Positions 1 to 10,439 of a stretch of DNA of 64,000 bases are shown in pieces. Below the pieces are notes generated by a model, which worked only from the letters and a program-made list of their open reading frames with translations, was not told where the DNA came from and did not search any database. Source of the stretch: Combretum micranthum (lineage: Eukaryota > Streptophyta > Magnoliopsida > Myrtales > Combretaceae); contig JAMXBD010000112.1 in NCBI GenBank assembly GCA_024138025.1, positions 1,488,001-1,552,000 on the forward strand. Direction: 5' to 3'. The translations under genes and the position numbers were made by a program. Numbering within the stretch: position 1 is the first letter of the stretch; the number at the start of each line of letters is the position of its first letter.

Positions 1-2442
1 TGCTCATAATACTTACATTTATATAATGATATTGTCTCAACTAATTTAAAAGTAGAATTTTACTTTATTAAAGGAACTTAAAACTAAATTTTCTATTATG
101 TAAATTATCACAAAATAATGAAGTTATTATCAATAACATAGAAATAGAGTTTTCTCAACGTTTTCTTAAATAACAAAGATAGTTTACTAAGGAAACATAA
201 GAAATAAGTATTTTCTTTGTATATTATGGTAACCTAAGTTTTAGTAAAATAATTTGCTAATATTAAAAGTTTTTACAAAAAGCTTAAGATTTAAATTCTT
301 TTTAACTCCATAACAAAAACTAAGAAATAAACTAGTTTTCAAAGTTAAAATGAATTCAACCAATAAAATTATAAACCCACTTAGGAAAATAATGATTTTC
401 AAGCTTTTAAAGAAGAAAACTTATTATCAAAGAATATGAATAGGGAAAGATTAAAAACAAAGAATTTTATCAATAAAAAGAATTCTTTCCAAAAGAAATA
501 AAAGAATAAGTTTTAGAAAACAAAAACTTATATAATAAATATAAGAAGACAAGACTCAATCTCTAAAACCATTCAAAATACAAATTCATAAAAAGGTTTT
601 CAACAACTTAATACACTTTTGATCTTTTATCACTAGAAGTAAAAGTTATGCAAGACTAAAGGTTAAAGGAAAATTTACTTGTTTTTAGAAAAGGAGTGAA
701 GAAAATAAAATAAGAATATACCTATTTATAATAACCTATGAAAATATAAAGTTTCTTCAAAAGACTTGAAAAGAAATTGTCAAAGTTAAAGTTTTAACAA
801 CTCAAAATGAATTGTTGTATGAAATAAATTGTTGAGACACTACCATTAGAAATTTTGCATATAAAGTGAACTTATCTATATACTCAAAGGATTTATCAAT
901 TATATATACATATATATCTATATCTTTACTAAAGGATTTTTGAAAGAAGCTGAGTTAGAAAGTGGATTTGCAAAAGTTTAGAAAAATTCGTTTTAAATTT
1001 GTATCCAAGGTTTTTGGAACCCAAATGACCTTATATGCGAAAGATAACCTTAGATATAAATCTTTTCGAATAGGTAGAAAACGGTATATTATATGCGAAA
1101 TTCCGAGTTAAAATGAGCAAGTTATGGCCATTTTAAATTGGAATTTCATTCTATACGAATTTGACGGACATAGTAAAATAGAATTAAAAAGTTCAAGTAG
1201 AATTTCTATGAAATACTTATCTTGGGTATTTCTTTTGTCTAGGTGATGAAAGATACGAGATTACCTTTCCCGAGGATTACTACTACTACTAAGAAGATTG
1301 CAAAATGGACGAGTGAGTTATTCCTCTTAAATTCGTTATCTTGATTGTGCTTGTAAAGTAGTAGCATTAGTATAAGAGAAGATAAAAATGGATATATATT
1401 TGGGGATTTCGGGATTATGAGTATATATGTGATTCTATGTTTATGCGTGAAATGAGAATTAAGAATATCGCAACTTCAAACTGCTTGTTTAAATAATTTT
1501 GTTTACTTATTATGACTGTTTATTAATTGCTAAATTGATTGATCACTCCCTAATAAAACTTAATAAGGTTTGGCTTAAGAAAAATGAAATACTCATGCAT
1601 AGCATCCATCGAGTCACATCTCTTTCAGAAGGCTGCTACTCCTACGCGTAGAGTTAGATTGGCTATGATTGTGCGGTGACACGGGCCATGTTCCTTCATG
1701 GAGAATCCAAATAGCTCGGGGAAAGCGACTCTAGGTTTGGAGCCAAGCCAACGAAACGCTGTGAGTGAGGACCTAGGGACTAGCAGTAGAAGATCGAGGA
1801 TCTTCAACCCCAAATTCCCTAACCATTGATACGGATGGGTAAATCTGTTCTATATATGGTTTCCGGATAACTATATATATTTGCGTAATTATGTGATTGT
1901 TGCATTGTATGCATAGCATATGTGTGAAAATCTAAATGAACTTGTTTGAAAATATGGTGAGAATGAAAAGGAAAATCTCACTAAGCTAGTTGTAGCTTAT
2001 ACCCCTATAAATTTTGTTGAAACAGGTATACCTGTGGCTTAAATCGAGGATCATGACATTAAGGAAGTCATGAAAGGATGTTAAGCTTCTATGAAGGAAA
2101 TGGAATCATAAGAAGAAGTAATTTTGTAAGGTTCTTTATATGTAATGACTTATATGATTAGTGTTATGTCGATTCTAAGATGTATATTTATTTGAAGTCA
2201 ATAGAGGGATATACCCCTAAGAATTTTAACTTGATATGTTTATGTTTTATGATAAGTATTCTCTTTGCCTTGTTACTTATTTATTATTAATATAAATTGC
2301 GCTACTCCGATGCGTTCCCTTATTTGTGATGTACCCCTTGTACATGACATGGAAGCCTTTGCGTGACTGAGGTAGTCATTCCTAGGTTTTAGTATTGTGT
2401 ACGGTGGACTGCCACGTTTAGGATACCCCTCGGGGTGTGACA
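1..2442 (+). mobile_element. Family-A LTR, right-hand part (left end outside window)
   Basis: Long Ty3/gypsy-type LTR that ends in the family-A terminus GGGGTGTGACA at 2442. It carries the family landmarks in order: hairpin block (1101-1143), acidic micro-exon (1243-1292), GTGAGT splice-donor-like site (1313), GAGTCACAT block (about 1612), the CTCACTAAGC and AGCTTATACCCCTATA blocks with an AG acceptor near 2026, and the terminal 110-bp block (2330-2442). The same blocks occur in reverse at 18217-20640, the most similar copy in the window. No primer-binding site follows the terminus, so this is a solo LTR or the 3' LTR of an element lying to the left. The left end and target-site duplication are not visible. 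Confidence 0.85.
1243..1312 (+). other. Predicted acidic micro-exon in family-A LTR
   Basis: A T-rich tract and AG at 1241-1242 look like a 3' splice site. After GT (1243-1244) comes the open frame DERYEITFPEDYYYY (1245-1289) and a TAA (1290-1292). GTGAGT at 1313-1318 looks like a 5' splice site, 20 nt after the stop. The same acceptor, phase, length class, Pro-x-Asp-Tyr-rich tail, stop and donor recur in seven other family-A copies. The start codon would have to lie in an upstream exon that I could not identify. Role unknown; splicing is inferred from consensus only. Confidence 0.55.
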
Positions 2443-2486
2443 GGATGGGTAGAATAAGCTTTCTGACTTCTCTCTCTTTTGCATAG

Positions 2487-3461
2487 ATTACCATAGATGA
2501 AGCCCGTCTGTAGGCTAAGAACTTCCAAAAAGGACCATTTGAAAACCTGGAAAATTACCGAATGAGACTTAGGGTGTTATGCGAAGAGTTTGCTTTAACA
2601 GGAAAACCTAAGACCGTCCGGGAAATGTTCCTGATCTGGAAAAGAGGAATGATGCAAACCGAATGGAAAGGAGTAGTACATACTATCCATAACTGCCCTA
2701 TAGGGAAGAAAATGACTGAGTTAGAGATGATGTATGCTGTGGAACGAATTGTTGCCGTTGCGGAAGACTGACCGATGTTGAGAGAAGCAACTTTCATCCT
2801 TAGAGAAGATGGAGGTCGAACTTCACCTAATTTTCGAACCTGGACACGAATTGGACCAATGTATGTATATGCTCATGACAATTTGATGGACTACCTCGAA
2901 TGGATGAAAGCTGACCTCAACGACGTTTTCCACTGGCATGGAGTTTACCAAGAAGTTCTGCGACCACCAACCCAAGTGTCCACTGAGTTACCCGCCTTCA
3001 CTAGAATCCAGCTGAGAAGGAATGAGGCCCTACGTTTATGCAGGGATGGGACAGTGATAAGAGAGGAGCCGATGGAAGAAGAAAGTAAAGATTCCGAAGA
3101 AAATCTGGAAGAAGACAACAAAGAAGGACCAAAATAAGAAGAACGAGACCATACCGTTGTTGGAGTCGACGAGCCTTGGAATAGCAAAGAGGCAAGAATC
3201 ATCCGCTATTTGGAGGATCAACAGGCTCAAAGGAGACAAGGAGCGGACTCAACCATGGAAACGGACAATGCTCCATCCAATGAAAATGATAGCATGGAAA
3301 CAGAAGGGGCTGTTACTTGGAGAACCATTCATGACATTGTGCCAGAGCTGACTGAAGTGGAGCTGACCAATATACATGAAAGGTTAAGGGAGGCAGCCAG
3401 AAAGAGGTAGAAATACTTTGAGCAGTTTATGAGGAAGAGAAACCTAGGGTCTTCCAGCAGT
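2487..3461 (+). pseudogene. Unrecognised degenerate coding segment, interrupted by element A
   Basis: One frame stays protein-like for about 310 codons, broken only by in-frame stops at 2511, 2769, 3135 and 3408. The residues look like real protein: WKRGMMQTEW, a conserved-looking WTRIGPMYVYAHDNL stretch, then a Glu/Asp-rich linker and a charged C-terminal part containing DIVPELTEVELTNIHERL. A CTCTCTCTTTTGCATAG tract ending at 2486 resembles a 3' splice site, so this may be an exon remnant. The family-A LTR ends 44 bp upstream, and the 5' LTR of element A starts at 3462 while the frame is still running, so the insertion cut it. I do not recognise the family. It could be a decayed host gene or an accessory ORF of another transposon. 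Confidence 0.5.
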
Positions 3462-4292
3462 TGTAAACCCCCGTTTTCTAAGCCTTAACCTTAAGCCGAA
3501 AAGTCTACCGGAGACCTTAAGTCAACAAATCTTGAGTAAAGCCCAATAGTTTAGATCTTGTAAACCCGAGTTCATAGATCGAGGAGTTGAAAAATAATTA
3601 AAGTTTTTAGAATAGTCCGTAATAATATTTGAATTACTAAAAATATCAGATTGGTTTATTTTCGGCTTATTTCGAACCCGTTTGGATACTGCTTTGGAAA
3701 GCGTGTCCCGGGGCTCGGAAAATTAAAAATATGTCTTTAATATTTTTAGACTCGTATTTTTATAAGGATTTCAAAAATATCAAGTTTATAATTTTTTAGA
3801 TTCTAAAAATATCAGTTATAGCTCATATAAGCTTATTTTACTCTTACCGGTAACTTAATTGTTAAATTTCTAAAAATAATTTAATTGATTATTTTATTTA
3901 AATCATAAAAATTCTGCCACTTAAATAAAAATATTTTTCTTAATTTATTTTATATTTTCTTATTCAAAAAGCCACTTTATCAACCCATATCTCAAGTACA
4001 CATACATTATCATTACTACACATTATTATGTCTTCTTTTGCTTTTTCTTACACTTCTCTTCCCAAAATTGCAGCTGCCCATTCCCCATAAATTAGCCACT
4101 TTTCATTATTTTTAATCAATTATTTGATATTTTAAAAGTCTCTTTTAGTTAAATGGATGCAACTTGTTACACTTTCAAAAATACAAGTTAAAATCAAACT
4201 ACCACACTCCCTACACTCAAAATCACGCCAGCCCCCTCTCCATGCAGCTGTGTTTTATTTTTTTTTTAAATTATTTAACACACATTTATCTC

Positions 4293-4300
4293 TATTTAAA
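4293..4300 (+). promoter_or_regulatory. TATA-like box in 5' LTR of element A
   Basis: TATTTAAA followed by a C/T-rich stretch (4301-4400), the same arrangement as the better TATAAATA boxes in sister LTRs at 13512, 22590 and 41199. Identified by position and consensus only. Confidence 0.4.
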
Positions 4301-5919
4301 CATCTCTCTTTCTCTTTCACCTTTACAAACCCTATATTTTTCCTCTCTCTTTTTCCCTCTCTTTTCTCTTCTTCCTTGCTTGTCTTCTTGAAACAAGCTG
4401 CCCCATTTTATTTCCTTGCTTCCACATATATTTCTTGCAATATTTGGGTAATCATCCTCTTTTAGCTCTTATAAGATGTTCTAGGATGATATGGATGTTT
4501 CATGCATCAAAGGACATTCCACAAGCTTAAAAGGCTATGGATGATGATGCCAAGAAGTGAAACACTCCTCTAGATGATGATCTCTTTTGTTCTTAGTTTT
4601 TGTTATATGGAAGGCTTGTTTATCTTCTTGTTTATGTGATAACTTGTAGATCTAGAGTTTTACAAGCTTTAGTTATGTTTATGTGTAGATCTAGAAGTTA
4701 AGGCTTACTACTAAGTTTTTCTTATGTTTCATGGTTATATATTGAGTAGATCTTAGATTCAAGTTGGAATGAAAAAGTAAAATTCGTAACTTGTCAATGC
4801 CCTATTTTAAAAACCCTCTTCAAGTCTTAAAATGGAAGTTTTTGTTAAGAAAATGAAGGTTTGATGGATGTATATCATCAAGACTTCATCTTACAAGAAT
4901 CAAAGTTGATTTTCAAAACAAAAAATTGTATTTTCGGATCAAGACAAAGATCCAAAATAAAAACATGTTTTCCAACTCACAAATGAGGATTTTATTCAAG
5001 AAATGAAGGGTTCTTAGATATAATATGTAATGGGTTGTTTTTCATGAGTTTTGATGAATTTTCTCAAGAGATATGTCCAAAATAAATTTATGAAAATTCG
5101 GATCAAGACCAAGACCTATTTTTGGAACCCATCATCAACTTTAAAATGAAGATTTAGACAAAAATATAAGGGCTCTTGGTATAGATATCTTAAGGAATGA
5201 TTTTCATAAGTTTAAATGAGTTTTCCTAAAAGGTATTGCTTAAATCAAGTGTTTTGTAAAGACAAAATTTAGGTCTTGTTTCATTGTAAACTTCAAAGTG
5301 GAAATTCGTAATTATGGGGAGACCAATTTTAAAACCTTCTTTTGATCTCAAAACAAGTATTTTATATTGAAAATGGAATGCTTTGATGATATAATATAGG
5401 AAAATTATTTTCATTGAACTAAGTAAGTTTTAGTAAAGGAATTACTCAAAACAAGACAATGAGTTTCAACTTGTAAATTTCGGTTTTATGAAAATGGATT
5501 CTTAGAAGTTTCATTTGAACTTTATGTTTGGTATTAGATAAGTGTGTAATCTCTTAATTTTGTTTTGAGAATCTCCTTGCAAGCTTAGGACTAAATAAAT
5601 TGGTCTAAGTAGTTAAATAGAGTAGATATGGCAATTTTTCACAAAGGCTCAAATCTGGAATTTTCGCAACCCTACTGTACAGTGTTTCCGACCCTAAATG
5701 ACCTTAAATGTTTGAATTAACTTTAGAAATAGATAGCTCTTTCGAAGTAGGTATAAATCGGTATATTATAAGCTAAATTCCGAGTTAAAATGAGTTAGAT
5801 ATGACCTTTTTAAGTTAAGGATTCAACCTAGACGGAAATTGACGAACTTAGTAAATAAAATTGTTAAGTTTAATAGAACTTCATAAGAGATACTCATTGA
5901 GGGTATTCTTTGTACCTAG

Positions 5920-5988
5920 GTGAATTGGAGGACGGGTTACCACTTCCCGAGGACTATTACGACTAGTGGATTTTCACTACATGGACAA
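5920..5988 (+). other. Predicted acidic micro-exon in element A 5' LTR
   Basis: Acceptor-like TTTGTACCTAG ends at 5919. After GT comes ELEDGLPLPEDYYD (5922-5963), then TAG (5964-5966). The donor-like GTGAGT starts at 5989, 22 nt after the stop. Compared with the sister LTRs the phase is identical and the length equal or one codon shorter, and the Leu-Pro-x-Asp-Tyr-Tyr-Asp tail is kept with different codons (for example CTT or TTG for Leu). This suggests selection on a peptide, though no RNA or protein support is available here. Confidence 0.55.
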
Positions 5989-6332
5989 GTGAGTTCATTT
6001 CTCAATTAATTATGCTCTTGGATGTGCTTGTAGTAGTAGTGGCATTAGACTTAGGAAAAGATAAAATTGTGATTGAATGGTGATCTAAACTTGCATGAAT
6101 GAACGATAAGTATATCGAGGCAAGCTTTGTTGCAATAATCTTGTATGAGCTAGTATAGATTTGGAATGTCTGAAATTGTATGGTCACTTTTAAATTATCT
6201 AATTAATATACCATGATTATATGAATAAATTGTACATGCATATCACGTAGTGAGTCACATATCATTGTCGAGTATCTTTGGTGGGACAAAGGTGTATTTG
6301 GGAGGCAGCGGGTCTTTAATGAAGGGGACTAG

Positions 6333-6515
6333 GGTTGCATGACTTATGGACCACCCCATTCAAATAATGAAACTATGGTTGCATGACTTATGGACCAACA
6401 TTAAAAATTGTGGTTGCATGTCTTATGGACCACCCCACTTAAGATTGGGACTATGGTTGCATGTCTTATGGACCAACTTTGGAATTGTAGTTGCATGTCT
6501 TATGAACTACCCCAA
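6333..6515 (+). repeat. Dimeric tandem repeat inside 5' LTR
   Basis: Five copies of a block starting GGTTGCATG[A/T]CTTATGGACCA begin at 6333, 6377, 6412, 6455 and 6489. Spacings of 44, 35, 43 and 34 bp show an alternating two-unit (about 78 bp) higher-order repeat. It sits between the GAGTCACAT block and the GGAGGGCGTAAAT block, the slot that holds unrelated tandem repeats in other family-A LTRs (15541-15685 and 34403-34582). Confidence 0.9.
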
Positions 6516-7127
6516 ACCCCGAATGGAGGGCGTAAATTCATTCACTTATGACTACCGGAAAGTCATATGCTTGCTTGCTCATTGCTTGTGCATTCATATG
6601 GTTGCTTAATTATAACTTGCTTGTATAGATATTTTAGCTTGGTCGGCATGTTACTTGGAAAATGAATCTCACTAAGCATTAGCTTATACCCCAATAGTTT
6701 TTGTTGCAGTGTTCCTATTTTTGGATGTTCCGAGAGGACACTTTGTGCAGGTTTATACATTGGATTAAAGAGCTTTTGAGGAAGTCGGGACCTAGTATAG
6801 GCGTGGACTTCTAGGAAAATCTCTTTAATGTAAATTCAGATATGTGTAATTGGAGCTAAACGATGTAGACTCCTATTATTTTGGCGGGGGTATGCCCCCT
6901 TGGCTTTTGTAAAGTTTAACTATTTATCTTGTTGTGATTTATATTCTTAATGCTATGTATGCTTTCTTAAGACTACTCGAATCAAAGTGTGATCCTAAAA
7001 GTTGTGTGAGTACACCTTACACAATATGTAAACTTATGGGATGACTAAGGTTGTCATACTTAAGTTTAAATATCGGTGTGGTGGACTGTCGCGTTTAGGG
7101 TACCCTTTGGGGCGTGACAGTTTAAGT

Positions 7128-7139
7128 TGGTATCAGAGC
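7128..7139 (+). other. Primer-binding site (tRNA-iMet)
   Basis: TGGTATCAGAGC, the standard plant LTR-retrotransposon PBS complementary to the 3' end of initiator tRNA-Met, lies 8 bp after the LTR terminus at 7119. It fixes the orientation of element A and the LTR boundary. Confidence 0.95.
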
Positions 7140-7716
7140 ATGGTTAAGAGTTTACAATCATAACTACAAATAAATAGCCTTAAGAAAGGATAAAAAGGAG
7201 ATAATAGAATTAAGGAAGACTTAGATGGGAAGACGACCATAGTATCGGCCCTAAAATCCTATCACTCTAACCCTTGTGGATAGTAACCACTAGGAAACAA
7301 TCGACTTAGTATCGCAAAACCTTCATAGGTGACCTAATGAGACTCTCATAGAATGCGCTTAGTTACTTTAGTTGCTTTTGGTATTGTTGTTATTGTTACA
7401 TGTTGATTGTTTCGTTGTTGCTTATAGTATAAAATTTTACTTGATTTTTGATTATGAGGATTTTTGCACGTGTTGTTCAAATTTCAATAAAGCTATATGT
7501 TTTATGATCTCAGAATTTTATTACTTAAATTCCCTGATTTACCTTTTCACCTTTATTTTTCCGCTCGTATTACTACTTCTTTTATTTCCGTTACCTCGTT
7601 TGAAAACATTAATAGAATATATTGAGAAGATTACTTAACTAGACAAAAATAAAATTTGCTACAGCCGAGGTAGAAGAAGGAGACGTCAGGAGGAAAGCGC
7701 CTCCAATCAACCCAAT
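7140..7716 (+). other. Untranslated leader between PBS and gag
   Basis: About 580 bp of leader with no recognisable coding content. A short T-rich open frame at 7372-7638 has hydrophobic low-complexity composition and no family resemblance, so I do not call it a gene. Confidence 0.5.
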
Positions 7717-8700
7717 ATGGAAGAAGGGCAACAAGCCGCCCCTCCTCCAAATCCTCCTGCAGATGCTACACAGGTAGCTTTGCAAGCCATGCTTGGACAA
7801 ATGGCACAAATGACAAGTGCTCGAAGCACTTCGACAAAGTTTGCCGGCAGCGGCACAAGCAAGCTCCAGCTCCAACTCCGCCACCACCTGCACCCCAAGC
7901 TTCTGTGGGGATGCCAGCACAGGAAAGCGCGCACTCTCACACTGCGCCTTTGCCTCCTCCACCACCTATGAGCCATACAGAAGCTCCCTACCCGAGTTCA
8001 TTAAGAGTAACAGATATTTTGAAGGGACTTTTGGGAGACCGGATGAGGCTGAGGATTGGTTAGCTCAGATAGAGCGATCCTTCAGGGCTTTTGAGGTGCC
8101 ACACCACCTGAGAGTTGATTATGGCACTTACCTGCTTCGGTTGAATGCACGGGTTTGGTGGGAATCGAAAGAAAGAGAGCTCATGCCACCAGTTACTTGG
8201 GAAAGGTTCCGCCATGAGTTTTTGGAGAATTACTTCCCGGAAGTCTCCGGGTGCAGTTCAGCTCAGAATTCCTGAACATTGCTCAGAAGGGAAGGACTGT
8301 AGAGCAATATGAAACTGAGTTTAGTCGATTACTGCAATATGCTCCGGATTCTTACAAGCACAGTGAGGAGCTAAAAATACGAGTTTTCTTAAATGGATTA
8401 GATGAGGAGTTGAGGATGAGGCTAGAAGAGTTTAATATTAAGAACTTTGTTGAGCTAGTAGAAGAGAGCCCGGATAGTGGAAGGGGCTAAGAAAAGGAAG
8501 GGCAAGACTGCTGAGAAGCCACCCTCGGTTTTTGGAAAGAAGTTTTATGGGGGATCAGGATCTGGATTCCCCACAAGAGGTTCAAGCCGTCTTATGGCTA
8601 TAAGGGTAACACTAGTGGGGGACAGGCTACCCCTAAGAGTGTCAGTTGCTGGAAATGTAAGGGGGATCACTACCCCAAGAAATGCCCACAGTTAGCAGAT
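7717..8700 (+). pseudogene. gag: gag (first copy), capsid region, frameshifted
   Basis: Starts at an ATG at 7717 (MEEGQQAAPPPNPPADATQ), a Pro/Gln-rich N-terminus usual for Tekay-like Gag. The capsid-like core follows in shifted frames: FEGTFGRPDEAEDWLAQIERSF, then WWESKERELMPPVTW and FRHEFLENYFP (about 8025-8245), then QYETEFSRLLQYAPDSYKHSEELK (8310-8380) and a C-terminal helix region. At least three frame changes (near 7860, 8240 and 8475) break it. The first zinc knuckle (CWKCKGDHYPKKC, C-x2-C-x3-H-x4-C) lies near 8650-8690. The intact protein would form the retrotransposon particle; this copy cannot. Confidence 0.85.
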
Positions 8701-8702
8701 AA

Positions 8703-9440
8703 GTGTTATTTCTGTGCGACTCATCCCACAAGATTGCTAACTGCCCAAAGAAGACTACGACCATGTGCTTTGTCTGCAAGCAATTTGGTCACTTTGCCAA
8801 TGAGTGCCCTCAAAGGAAGAATGCTCCAGCTAAACCTTTTGGGGGATCAGCGGCAGCAAGACCCGGGAACGGGAATAGTGGGAACAATAATAGCAGCCGT
8901 GCTGGGTCAGCAATGCACGGAATGAGGATCTACAACCTCGAAGGGCAATGGGTATGCGAAGAGATGGGAAATGAAGACTGCGGATTGGCTGCTCTCGAGG
9001 AGGATAATGGCCCGGACTTCGGTCTTGTGACAGGTAGGTCTCCTAACTCTTGTCTTTGTTTTTCTGCTGCTTTGATTTGTTAAGATTCAAGTATAAGAAA
9101 AGAAAAACAAGTTTGGTTAAGTTAAAGTAGTTAGGAAGATAAGTTAGGATGGTGTGAAGGTAGTGATTAGTAAGTGTTGGACGCAGGACACATACGGATA
9201 GCTAAGACGACTGCCTATGCTCTTTTTGACACGGGAGCCACACATTCGTTCATCACCACCAGATTGGCTAGACAAGTTAGTTTACCAATAGCCACTATTG
9301 CCTCTAGCTTTCGTGTTAGAACCCCGACTGGGAGTGTGGTGACAACAAATGAGATGCTAAAGGATTGTCCAATGGAGATTCATGGGCATGGTACGAAGTG
9401 TGATTTGATAGTATTGGAGATGAGTAAATCAAGTATGGGA
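8703..9440 (+). pseudogene. gag zinc knuckles and first protease copy
   Basis: Frame 8703-9083 contains a residual knuckle (SHKIANCPK; its first cysteine pair lies in another frame) and a complete third one, CFVCKQFGHFANEC, followed by a Gly/Asn-rich linker. Frame 9174-9497 gives an aspartic protease N-terminus with ALFDTGATHSFI (catalytic Asp about residue 19 of the frame) and a typical PTGSVV flap region. The protease is cut after about 80 residues: near 9430-9440 the sequence jumps back to gag-like sequence (second copy), so its C-terminal half is missing. Confidence 0.8.
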
Positions 9441-10330
9441 CATTCATGCTTCGTCAAAATGCTAGAATATGGTGGGAATCAAAGAAAAGAGAGCTAATGA
9501 ACCCAATCACTTGGGAAATGTTTAGACATCAGTTCTTGGAAAATTATTTCCTAGGAAGTCTACGAGTAAGGTATAGTGCAGATTTCTTGCAGATCACCCA
9601 TAAAGGAGGGACAATCGAGCAATACAAGACTAAGTTCAGTAGATTGCTGCAATATGCCCCCGATTCCTACAAGTACAGTGAGGAATTGAAAAGATAAGCC
9701 TTTTATAGGAGGATTGGATGAAGATCTGAGAATGAGATTGGAGGAATTTGATATAAAAAGTTATCGAGAATTAGTGGAGAGAGCTCGAATTGTAGAAGGA
9801 GCAAGGAAAAGGAGAGAAAGAATAGAAGAAGAGAAAGCCCCGGTTTTTTAGGAGAAGGTTTATGATGGGTCCAGTTTCATACCCCCACAAAAGAGATTCA
9901 AGTTCTCCAACAACTATAGGAACAATGATAACAGTGGCAGGTTTGTACCAAAAAAAGTCAAGTGCTGGAAGTGCAATGGAGCACATTACCCAAAGAAGTG
10001 CCCTCAGTTGTACGGAAAGTGCTTTTTCTGTGGAGATGCAGACCATAAGATATCAAAGTGTTCAAAGAAAGAAAACCACACTTGCTATGTCTGCAAGCAA
10101 ATTGAGCATTTCACCAATGACTGTCCTCAAGGGAAGAATATTTTGACAAGGCCTTTTGGAGGAGCTGTACCTATAAGGATGGGAAAAAGAAAGGGAAGTA
10201 GAAGTGAAAGCGAAAGCAGATTAGGATCCACTACTTAAGGAATCAGATTCTACAACATAGAGGGACAATGGATAAGTGAAGGAATAAGCGAAGAAGATGG
10301 AGACTTGGTTACCTTGGATTGCAATAGAGG
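9440..10330 (+). pseudogene. gag (second, diverged copy)
   Basis: From LRQNARIWWESKKRELMNPITW (about 9446) the sequence repeats the gag region already seen at 8130-9000 but with many substitutions: FRHQFLENYF, FSRLLQYAPDSYKYSEELK (9630-9690), then two zinc knuckles, CFFCGDADHKISKC and CYVCKQIEHFTNDC (10015-10125). Frames change near 9695 and 10005. The copies are diverged relatives, which fits recombination between two different elements better than a recent local duplication. Confidence 0.8.
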
Positions 10331-10439
10331 CTATAACTATGACTTGGGAAACGGTAAGCCTTGAACCCACTTTGTTATTTCTTTATTTCAAGCAATACAA
10401 GAGTTTAAAGTTTTTATGAATAAGTGAATATGCTAATAG

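Larger units (their letters stand above)
3462..7119 (+). repeat. 5' LTR of element A (family A, 3658 bp)
   Basis: Starts TGTAAACCCC and ends GGGGCGTGACA, followed after 8 bp by the PBS. A TATA-like TATTTAAA lies at 4293-4300 just before a pyrimidine-rich leader, so U3 is about 830 bp and most of the LTR would be transcribed. Downstream are the intronic block 5745-5830, the micro-exon 5920-5966, a donor at 5989, a tandem repeat 6333-6515, and an acceptor-like TTGTTGCAG ending at 6706. It differs strongly from the 3' LTR at 12808, including a completely different internal tandem repeat. Confidence 0.85.

Noticed and set aside
2945..3239. Three overlapping minus-strand open frames (64-85 codons)
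   Set aside because: They are complements of the Glu/Lys-rich plus-strand frame and have low-complexity Ser/Leu/Phe composition.
4157..4465. 102-codon Phe/Leu/Ser-rich frame near the LTR promoter
   Set aside because: It is a pyrimidine-rich leader translated by chance. It overlaps the TATA region of the LTR and is not shared with sister LTRs.
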